Origin: Methylotenera_A sp031373695
Lineage (GTDB): Bacteria > Pseudomonadota > Gammaproteobacteria > Burkholderiales > Methylophilaceae
Assembly: GCA_031373695.1 (NCBI GenBank)
Contig: JANMNC010000061.1
Span: 1 to 5,566 of the forward strand
Direction: 5' to 3'
Length of the DNA: 5,566 nt
Part shown: positions 1 to 4,547 of the stretch, in pieces
Layout of the letters: each line of letters opens with the position of its first letter
Position numbering within the stretch: position 1 is the stretch's first letter
Made by a program: the position numbers and the translations under genes
The notes under the pieces: generated by a model
What the model saw: only the letters and a program-made list of their open reading frames with translations
The model's database searches: none
What the model was told of the DNA's origin: nothing

Positions 1-13
1 TTATTTGTATCAT
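1..13 (-). CDS. possible 5' end of a leftward gene, cut by the window edge
   Basis: On the minus strand an ATG at 13-11 opens a frame (M-I-Q-I) that runs off the window. An AAGG sequence lies about 7 bases upstream and could serve as a ribosome binding site. Only four codons are visible, so no product can be named. A gene diverging from lptM here would be ordinary in this neighbourhood, but the start could equally be chance. Confidence 0.2.
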
Positions 14-17
14 GCCA

Positions 18-33
18 AAGCCTTATTAGGCTT
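18..33. repeat. small inverted repeat (6-bp arms, 4-nt loop)
   Basis: AAGCCT at 18-23 pairs with AGGCTT at 28-33 around a TATT loop. On the minus strand the right arm contains the AAGG that would serve the possible leftward start at 13, so folding could hide it. There is no T-run after either arm, so it is not a standard terminator. Function unknown. Confidence 0.35.
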
Positions 34-44
34 GTCTATCAGTA

Positions 45-57
45 TCCGATAATCGGA
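45..57. promoter_or_regulatory. 13-bp perfect palindrome, operator-like
   Basis: TCCGAT, one central A, then ATCGGA forms a perfect 6+1+6 inverted repeat. The one-base centre makes it a poor RNA hairpin and more like a DNA site for a dimeric protein. It sits about 118 bp before lptM and about 31 bp before the possible leftward start at 13. No regulator can be named from the sequence. Confidence 0.3.
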
Positions 58-93
58 ACATTTGGCAGAATAAGCGGCAAATACTAGCAAAAC

Positions 94-113
94 CTTAGCA
101 GCGCTAAGCGCTA
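94..113. repeat. inverted repeat overlapping a tandem AGCGCTA repeat
   Basis: CTTAGC at 94-99 is complementary to GCTAAG at 103-108 (6-bp arms, 3-nt spacer). Overlapping this, AGCGCTA occurs twice in tandem at 100-106 and 107-113, each copy carrying the palindrome AGCGCT. It lies 60-80 bp upstream of lptM. There is no T-tract, so it is not a normal terminator. Its role is unknown. Confidence 0.35.
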
Positions 114-175
114 TTCTGTCTTACATCGCATTAATGATAAAATACATTTTTGTTAAATAATGTTGCGAGATTGCA

Positions 176-370
176 ATGCTTAAAAAAATTAGTGTTTTAT
201 TAATTTGCCTTGCTTACATGGTTTTAGTGGCTTGTGGTACTAAAGGCCCGTTGTATATTCCAGAGCAACGTTACCCGCAAGATGTTAAAAAACAAGATGT
301 TAAAAAACCAGCAGCGCCACAAGCCAATACCGATGCGCCTTCGCAGGCATCTTCTCAAACACCTAACTAA
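176..370 (+). CDS. lptM: LptM (YifL-type) LPS-translocon maturation lipoprotein
   Basis: This is a 64-residue small outer-membrane lipoprotein. A lipoprotein signal peptide covers residues 1-19: Lys3-Lys4, a hydrophobic core, then the lipobox LVAC with the lipidated Cys20. Right after it comes CGTKGPLYIP, which matches the conserved CGLKGPLY-type core of the YifL/LptM family. In E. coli, LptM binds the LptD-LptE translocon and helps LptD form its native disulfides. The C-terminal tail, from about residue 31, is low complexity (Lys, Pro, Ala, Gln, Ser) and holds a tandem DVKKQ/DVKKP repeat. The ATG at 176 is chosen because the signal peptide begins there; the Shine-Dalgarno is weak. lysA follows after 16 bp, the usual arrangement, so the two are probably co-transcribed. 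The family call is firm; the role is carried over from E. coli. Confidence 0.88.
   Translation: MLKKISVLLICLAYMVLVACGTKGPLYIPEQRYPQDVKKQDVKKPAAPQANTDAPSQASSQTPN
278..308 (+). repeat. 15-bp tandem repeat inside lptM
   Basis: These 31 bases have a perfect period of 15: GATGTTAAAAAACAA at 281-295 recurs at 296-310 with a single change near the end. The repeat keeps the frame and encodes DVKKQ then DVKKP in the tail behind the conserved LptM core. It looks like a recent slippage duplication in a stretch that tolerates length change. Confidence 0.8.
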
Positions 371-386
371 AGAATAATGCTTAATT

Positions 387-1631
387 GTGAATACATTTGA
401 TTTAAAAAATGGCGAATTACATGCCGAAAATATTGCCTTAAGCCAAATTGCTGCGCAGTTTGGCACACCTTGTTATGTGTATAGCAAGGCTGCATTAACA
501 CAGGCTTTTACTAGCTTTAAGGCTGGCTTAGCTGGCACTAATCACTTGGTGTGTTTTGCAGTGAAAGCCAACCCTAACATTGCCATATTGAATGTGTTTG
601 CAAAACTTGGCGCGGGTTTTGATATTGTGTCTGGTGGTGAGTTAGCACGTGTATTGGCTGCGGGTGGCGACCCACAAAAAATCGTATTCTCTGGCGTGGG
701 TAAATCTGCCGATGAAATGCGCGCGGCATTAACTGCAGGTATTTTTTGTTTTAATGTGGAGTCACGCAGTGAATTAAAGCGCTTAAATGCTGTAGCGGGC
801 GAAATGGGTAAGGTTGCGCCCGTATCGCTACGCGTTAACCCTAATGTAGACGCTAAAACTCACCCTTATATTTCTACAGGCTTAAAAAATAATAAATTTG
901 GTGTGGCGTTTGAAGACGCCATATCAGTTTACAAACAAGCCGCCGCCATGCCGAATATTGCGGTGCATGGGGTGGATTGCCATATCGGCTCGCAAATTAC
1001 TGAATTAGCACCTTTTATTGAGGCGCTAGACCTAATTTTGGGCTTGGTAGATGCGCTTGAAAACAACGATATTCATATCTCACACATTGATGTTGGCGGT
1101 GGCGTAGGCATTACTTATAGCGATGAAACACCACCAGATTTTGGGCATTATGCCAACGCTATTTTAGATAAAATTGGCAGCCGAAAAGTTAAACTGCTAT
1201 TTGAGCCAGGCAGAGCGCTAGTGGGCAACGCAGGCGTGCTGGTCACTAAAGTGGAATATTTAAAACCGTCAGCCAGCAAAAATTTTGCCATAGTAGATGC
1301 CGCCATGAATGACCTAATGCGCCCTGCTTTGTACGATGCTTATCACGATATTCAAGCGGTAAAACCACACGCTGGCGAATCTAGTGTTTATGAAATTGTA
1401 GGCCCAGTGTGCGAAAGCGGCGATTTTTTAGGCCACGACCGTACATTAAACTTGAGCGAAGGCGATTTATTAGCGATTATGTCAGCCGGTGCTTACGGCA
1501 TGAGCATGGCCAGCAACTACAATACGCGCGGCCGTGCGGCTGAAATTATGGTTGATAACAACGCAGTATTTGAAATTAGAAAACGTGAAATTGCGGCAGA
1601 TTTATTTGCCTTAGAAAGGCTATTGCCATAG
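387..1631 (+). CDS. lysA: diaminopimelate decarboxylase
   Basis: LysA removes CO2 from meso-2,6-diaminopimelate to give L-lysine, the last step of the pathway, in the cytoplasm using pyridoxal phosphate (PLP). The 414 residues match the family's usual length. It is a fold-type III PLP enzyme: a TIM barrel from about residue 30 to 285, then a beta-sandwich. Visible motifs are AVKANPN with the PLP lysine Lys60, HIGSQ (His199), the phosphate-binding DVGGGVG (235-241), EPGRALVGNAG (273-283), the substrate-binding GPVCESGDF with Cys342 and Glu343, and GAYGMSMASNYN with Tyr370. The start is GTG at 387, which gives the typical LysA N-terminus (a glycine-acidic-leucine stretch before the IAAQFGTPCYVYS segment). 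No good Shine-Dalgarno precedes it, so translation may be coupled to lptM, 16 bp upstream. dapF, which often follows lysA, is absent here. Confidence 0.97.
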   Translation: MNTFDLKNGELHAENIALSQIAAQFGTPCYVYSKAALTQAFTSFKAGLAGTNHLVCFAVKANPNIAILNVFAKLGAGFDIVSGGELARVLAAGGDPQKIVFSGVGKSADEMRAALTAGIFCFNVESRSELKRLNAVAGEMGKVAPVSLRVNPNVDAKTHPYISTGLKNNKFGVAFEDAISVYKQAAAMPNIAVHGVDCHIGSQITELAPFIEALDLILGLVDALENNDIHISHIDVGGGVGITYSDETPPDFGHYANAILDKIGSRKVKLLFEPGRALVGNAGVLVTKVEYLKPSASKNFAIVDAAMNDLMRPALYDAYHDIQAVKPHAGESSVYEIVGPVCESGDFLGHDRTLNLSEGDLLAIMSAGAYGMSMASNYNTRGRAAEIMVDNNAVFEIRKREIAADLFALERLLP

Positions 1632-1635
1632 CTAA

Positions 1636-1667
1636 AATATAAGCGCCAAAACAGACGTTATTATATT
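1636..1667 (+). terminator. weak hairpin after lysA
   Basis: AATATAA at 1636-1642 can pair with TTATATT at 1661-1667, with a possible short GCG/CGT extension inside. It begins 5 bases after the lysA stop, where a terminator would be expected. The stem is almost all A-T and no T-run follows, so intrinsic termination is doubtful. It may only slow polymerase or protect the 3' end. Confidence 0.2.
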
Positions 1668-1696
1668 GGTTGCACAGGTAATTAACTGGGTGTAGA

Positions 1697-1725
1697 TTGC
1701 AAGCTAAGAGATAAATACTCTTAAT
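1697..1725 (+). promoter_or_regulatory. candidate sigma-70 promoter for the small lipoprotein gene
   Basis: TTGCAA at 1697-1702 and CTTAAT at 1720-1725 are 17 bp apart and each matches the consensus hexamer at 4 of 6 bases. The -10 overlaps the right arm of an inverted repeat, TAAGAG (1705-1710) and CTCTTA (1718-1723), which could be an operator. The 1632-1806 gap is long enough to carry its own promoter, but the DNA is so AT-rich that chance matches are common. Confidence 0.25.
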
Positions 1726-1741
1726 GTAAACAAATAGTTAT

Positions 1742-1760
1742 TTTAAATTACCAATTTAAA
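1742..1760. repeat. 8-bp inverted repeat upstream of the small lipoprotein
   Basis: TTTAAATT at 1742-1749 and AATTTAAA at 1753-1760 are perfect complements around ACC. The arms are pure A/T, in a 175-bp stretch that is itself strongly AT-rich. It would lie in the 5' leader if the promoter near 1697-1725 is real. Function unknown; chance is possible given the base composition. Confidence 0.3.
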
Positions 1761-1791
1761 TTTAACACTTAAAATTAACATAATAACTAAC

Positions 1792-1799
1792 AAGGGGAG
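1792..1799 (+). promoter_or_regulatory. strong Shine-Dalgarno of the small lipoprotein gene
   Basis: AAGGGGAG is a near-ideal ribosome binding site ending 7 bases before the ATG at 1807. It is the best in the window: the other genes here have weak or no recognisable sites. It fixes the start of the short gene and suggests high translation. Confidence 0.8.
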
Positions 1800-1806
1800 A
1801 TATAAA

Positions 1807-1980
1807 ATGAATAAGTTTGTAATTGCCTTAATGTCTGTATTGATGTTGTTTATTGCGGGTTGTGCATCATCTGGCGGCAGCGCTGCAATGGTAGATGATA
1901 ATGGCGGGCTGCCAGAGCTAGCAGCATATGATGATGAAGCTTACGACCCATTGCCCGATATGGTTGCACTTGAGTTGTAA
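1807..1980 (+). CDS. small acidic lipoprotein, 57 residues, function unknown
   Basis: This short gene is easy to miss. Its product begins MNKFVIALMSVLML and has a type II signal peptide ending in the lipobox IAGC, with lipidated Cys19. Position +2 is Ala, not Asp, so sorting to the outer membrane is expected by the E. coli rule. The mature part is only 39 residues: a Ser/Gly linker (CASSGGSAA) followed by an acidic tail rich in Asp and Glu (DD, DDEAYDP, PLPD), with no Lys, Arg or further Cys. I do not recognise a family. Support for a real gene comes from the strong Shine-Dalgarno, the clear lipobox and a terminator hairpin starting 12 bases after the stop. It stands alone between lysA and the converging purU. 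Role unknown; an abundant small envelope lipoprotein is a guess. Confidence 0.82.
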   Translation: MNKFVIALMSVLMLFIAGCASSGGSAAMVDDNGGLPELAAYDDEAYDPLPDMVALEL

Positions 1981-1991
1981 TATTTAAACCA

Positions 1992-2030
1992 AAAAAGCGA
2001 GAATCAGAACAAATCTGGGTCTCGCTTTTT
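1992..2030. terminator. bidirectional rho-independent terminator between the small lipoprotein gene and purU
   Basis: AAAAAGCGAGA at 1992-2002 pairs perfectly with TCTCGCTTTTT at 2020-2030. After one mismatch the stem continues: TCAGA (2004-2008) pairs with TCTGG (2014-2018), including one G-T pair, around an ACAAA loop. Read rightward it ends in a T-run that serves the small lipoprotein gene. Read leftward the A-run at 1991-1996 becomes six Ts and serves purU, whose stop lies 57 bp to the right. Confidence 0.9.
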
Positions 2031-2087
2031 GTACTTTTAGCTGGCAGTTTTGTTAATTAAAACCACCTAAAATTCAATCACAAATTC

Positions 2088-2942
2088 TTAATCAAAAATC
2101 ACCGTTTTATTGGCATATAACAAAATGCGATTTTCAATGTGCCAGCGCACAGCTTTTGAAAGCACAATACGCTCTAAATCTCGACCTTTTTGAATCAAAT
2201 CCTCCACTTGGTCGCGATGCGAAATACGATCAATATCTTGCTCGATAATCGGGCCTTCGTCTAGCACCTCGGTTACATAATGGCCTGTAGCACCAATAAG
2301 TTTTACACCACGCTCAAACGCCCTGTGATAAGGCCGCGCCCCAATAAAAGCAGGCAAAAATGAATGATGAATATTAATGATTTTTTGCGGATAACGCGCG
2401 ACAAAATCAGGCGATAATATTTGCATATAGCGTGCCAGCACAATTAAATCAATGTTGTAGTCTGCAAATAATTTAAATTGTGCTGCTTCAGCTTCGGCTT
2501 TGTTTTCTTTGCTAACGCTAACATGGTGAAAATCAATACCATAAAACTTCACAAGCGCTTCAGTATCGCGATGATTACTAATGACCAGAGGTATCTCACA
2601 CGCCAATTCGCCACTTTTATGGCGATGTAATAAATCGGCTAAGCAATGATCGTATTGCGAAACCATAATGGCAACACGTGTTTTGTGTTGCGACATTTTT
2701 AATTGCCAATGCATGCTAAATTTAGCAGCTATGGGCGAAAATTCTGCGTTAAAACTGGCTTCGTCTAAATTAAAACCTGCCACATCCCACTCTACTCGCA
2801 TTAAAAATAGATTATTTTCTGCATCTTGATGCTGGTCTGCGTGTAAAATATTAGCGTTATGCTGATACAAAAAATCAGCAATAGCTGCCACAATACCTTT
2901 AGTATCGGGGCAGGTAATCAGTAAAGTTGCAGTGTTTTTCAT
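2088..2942 (-). CDS. purU: formyltetrahydrofolate deformylase
   Basis: PurU hydrolyses 10-formyl-tetrahydrofolate to formate and tetrahydrofolate in the cytoplasm. It balances the one-carbon folate pool; in E. coli the formate feeds PurT. The 284 residues are full length. An ACT regulatory domain covers about residues 5-80 (start LLITCPDTKGIVAAIADFL). The formyltransferase-type catalytic domain runs from about residue 88 to the end, with VISNH, LARYMQILSP, NIHHSFLPAF, GATGHYV and LDEGPI. The catalytic triad is visible as Asn190, His192 and Asp228, with the spacing known from GAR transformylase. The ATG at 2942 gives a normal N-terminus, but no good Shine-Dalgarno precedes it. It converges on the small lipoprotein gene and diverges from ispH. 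A role in formate production during methylotrophic growth is plausible only if the host is a methylotroph. Confidence 0.96.
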   Translation of the reverse strand: MKNTATLLITCPDTKGIVAAIADFLYQHNANILHADQHQDAENNLFLMRVEWDVAGFNLDEASFNAEFSPIAAKFSMHWQLKMSQHKTRVAIMVSQYDHCLADLLHRHKSGELACEIPLVISNHRDTEALVKFYGIDFHHVSVSKENKAEAEAAQFKLFADYNIDLIVLARYMQILSPDFVARYPQKIINIHHSFLPAFIGARPYHRAFERGVKLIGATGHYVTEVLDEGPIIEQDIDRISHRDQVEDLIQKGRDLERIVLSKAVRWHIENRILLYANKTVIFD

Positions 2943-2945
2943 GGC

Positions 2946-2999
2946 TTGTACTAGATTAAAAATTTTACGTATTATACCCGATTAAAAAAACGGAATATT
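2946..2999. promoter_or_regulatory. overlapping divergent promoters for purU and ispH (candidate)
   Basis: On the minus strand a perfect TATAAT lies at 2976-2971, about 28 bases before the purU ATG; its -35 is poor. On the plus strand TATTAT at 2970-2975 has a TTGTAC (3 of 6) at 2946-2951, spaced 18 bp, and would place transcription start about 20-25 bases before ispH. The two -10 boxes share the same near-palindromic GTATTATAC, so the genes may compete for polymerase. The minus-strand -10 is convincing by itself; the rest is inference. Confidence 0.45.
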
Positions 3000-3008
3000 G
3001 ATTTGAAT

Positions 3009-4004
3009 ATGACAGAGACAGCAACCTCAACAAGCCTAACAACACAGGCCAATATTGTACTCGCCAACCCACGCGGCTTTTGCGCAGGTGTAGACCGTGC
3101 CATTATTATTGTCGAGCAGGCTCTGGAAAAATTTGGTGCACCTATTTATGTGCGTAACGAAGTGGTGCACAACAAATTTGTGGTGGATGAGTTGCGTGCA
3201 AAAGGTGCCATATTTGTTAATGAGTTAGACAAAATACCTACAGGTAGCACGGTTATTTTTAGCGCACATGGCGTTTCAAAAGCTGTGCGTATAGAGGCCG
3301 AATCGCGCGGCTTAACCGCGTTTGATGCCACTTGCCCACTGGTTACTAAAGTACATATTGAAGTCGCTAAGATGCGCAAAGCAGGCATGGAAATTGTGAT
3401 GATAGGCCATAAAGGCCACCCAGAAGTTGAAGGTACCATGGGTCAAGTTGAAGGGGACCCAACTGAGCACGGTATGTATCTAGTTGAAACACCTGAGGAT
3501 GTGGTGCATTTAAACGTAAAAGATGCTGAAAAATTGGCATTTGTCACACAGACAACGCTCTCGATGGATGATGCTGCTGTTGTGATTAATGCGCTAAAAG
3601 CCAAATTTCCGAATATTCATGCGCCAAAAAGTGATGATATTTGTTATGCCACACAAAATCGCCAAGATGCCGTTAAAATTATGGCCAAAGACTGTGATTT
3701 GGTGATTGTGGTGGGCTCGCCCAACAGCTCAAACTCTAACCGCCTGAGAGAAGTTGCACAAAATCAAGGTGTTGAAGCTTATATGGTGGATAACGCCACG
3801 CATTTAAAAGCAGAATGGTTGGTTGGTAAGAAAAAAATTGGCGTATCTGCTGGGGCATCTGCGCCAGAAATTTTAGTTAAAGAGGTTATTGCAAAATTGC
3901 AAACTTTAGGCGCACTCGAAGTGTCTGAATTACAAGGTGTAATTGAAAGCGTGGTGTTTCAATTGCCTAAAAACTTAACCTCTGCTGTTAATAAAATTAA
4001 ATAA
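3009..4004 (+). CDS. ispH: 4-hydroxy-3-methylbut-2-enyl diphosphate reductase
   Basis: IspH (LytB) is the last enzyme of the MEP pathway, reducing HMBPP to isopentenyl and dimethylallyl diphosphate with a [4Fe-4S] cluster. From ATG 3009 it has 331 residues, slightly longer than E. coli's 316 because of a Ser/Thr-rich lead of about 15 residues. The three cluster cysteines are Cys25 (NPRGFCAGVDRA), Cys109 (DATCPLV) and Cys212 (DDICYATQNRQ). The substrate histidines are His54 (VVHN), His87 (SAHG) and His137, followed by the proton-relay Glu139 in GHPEVEGT. The diphosphate-binding SSNSNRL and GASAPE segments are also present. An in-frame TTG at 3003 is an alternative start: GGA at 2992-2994 is 8 bases from that TTG but 14 from the ATG. 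It diverges from purU and is followed after 8 bp by nudB, probably on one transcript. Confidence 0.96.
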   Translation: MTETATSTSLTTQANIVLANPRGFCAGVDRAIIIVEQALEKFGAPIYVRNEVVHNKFVVDELRAKGAIFVNELDKIPTGSTVIFSAHGVSKAVRIEAESRGLTAFDATCPLVTKVHIEVAKMRKAGMEIVMIGHKGHPEVEGTMGQVEGDPTEHGMYLVETPEDVVHLNVKDAEKLAFVTQTTLSMDDAAVVINALKAKFPNIHAPKSDDICYATQNRQDAVKIMAKDCDLVIVVGSPNSSNSNRLREVAQNQGVEAYMVDNATHLKAEWLVGKKKIGVSAGASAPEILVKEVIAKLQTLGALEVSELQGVIESVVFQLPKNLTSAVNKIK

Positions 4005-4012
4005 AGTACTCA

Positions 4013-4465
4013 TTGAAACCATTTAAAACCCCCATTTCGGCGCTGGTGCTTATTCACACAGTAGATTTACAAGTGTTAATTATGGAGCGTGCAGATAAAG
4101 CAGGTTATTGGCAATCGGTAACGGGCAGTATAGAAAATGATGAAACCCCCAAACAAGCTGCAATACGAGAGGTGCTTGAAGAAACTGGTTTAGATGCACT
4201 GGCTTATGATCTGCAAGATTGGCAGACAAGCAACGTTTATGAAATCTACCCACATTGGCAGCACCGTTATGCGCCAGGAGTGACCGAGAATACCGAGCAT
4301 TTATTTGGGCTTGAGTTACCATCAAAATTGCCCATACAATTAGCGCCAAATGAGCATGTTAAGTATGAATGGGTAGATTGGCGCGAAGCAGCGCAGCGCG
4401 TTTTTTCGTGGACAAATGTAGATGCGCTTAAAAAGCTGGGTGAGCAGCATCGCCTAATTTTGTAA
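4013..4465 (+). CDS. nudB: dihydroneopterin triphosphate diphosphatase (Nudix)
   Basis: NudB removes pyrophosphate from dihydroneopterin triphosphate, an early step of folate synthesis after FolE. The 150 residues match E. coli NudB in size. The Nudix box GX5EX7REUXEEXGU is complete: Gly38, Glu44, Arg52, Glu53, Glu56, Glu57, Gly59, with the metal-binding glutamates intact. The N-terminal KTPISALVLIHT, WQSVTGSIE before the box, and TEHLFGLELP at 94-103 favour NudB over other Nudix hydrolases. The start is TTG at 4013, with AAAG 6 bases upstream; it is preferred because the first beta strand typical of NudB begins within a few residues and no ATG is available. It begins 8 bp after the ispH stop, which suggests coupled translation. 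Substrate is inferred from similarity, as Nudix enzymes vary. Confidence 0.9.
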   Translation: MKPFKTPISALVLIHTVDLQVLIMERADKAGYWQSVTGSIENDETPKQAAIREVLEETGLDALAYDLQDWQTSNVYEIYPHWQHRYAPGVTENTEHLFGLELPSKLPIQLAPNEHVKYEWVDWREAAQRVFSWTNVDALKKLGEQHRLIL

Positions 4466-4479
4466 AGTAATGATTACTT
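4465..4479. promoter_or_regulatory. 15-bp perfect palindrome between nudB and nadA
   Basis: AAGTAAT, a central G, then ATTACTT forms a 7+1+7 inverted repeat that starts on the last base of the nudB stop. The one-base centre suits a dimeric DNA-binding protein better than an RNA hairpin. As RNA it could fold only with about five A-T-rich pairs, and TTTT follows after 6 bases, so a weak terminator is the alternative. It lies 68 bp before nadA. No regulator can be named. Confidence 0.35.
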
Positions 4480-4547
4480 CGCACCTTTTAATACTGTGCT
4501 GTACAAAAAATACTCATACAAAAAAATAGTTATAAGATAAACATATT

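Noticed and set aside
1..87. Open plus-strand frame from 1 to a TAG at 85-87 that might be the tail of a gene
   Set aside because: Twenty-eight open codons are too few to tell from chance, the peptide is not recognisable, and an inverted repeat and a palindrome lie inside it.
136..161. Promoter for lptM at TAAAAT (138-143) or AATAAT (156-161)
   Set aside because: A promoter is expected here, but neither -10-like box has a convincing -35 at 16-18 bp, and A/T-rich DNA gives many such matches.
224..466. Minus-strand ORF of 80 codons over lptM and the start of lysA
   Set aside because: It runs antisense to two clearly identified genes, is rich in Arg/Cys/Phe with no recognisable domain, and has no ribosome site.
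2047..2063. GTTTT/AAAAC hairpin near the purU stop as a second terminator
   Set aside because: Only five weak pairs and no T-run in the right place; the strong hairpin at 1992-2030 already serves purU.
3146..3439. Minus-strand ORF of 97 codons inside ispH
   Set aside because: It is a shadow of ispH, whose cluster cysteines and substrate residues are read across the same bases in the other strand; no family features in the antisense product.
4080..4349. Minus-strand ORF of 89 codons inside nudB
   Set aside because: It overlaps the intact Nudix box of nudB on the other strand and has no recognisable features.
4481..4499. GCAC/GTGC inverted repeat between nudB and nadA
   Set aside because: Four-base arms with an 11-base spacer are expected by chance.
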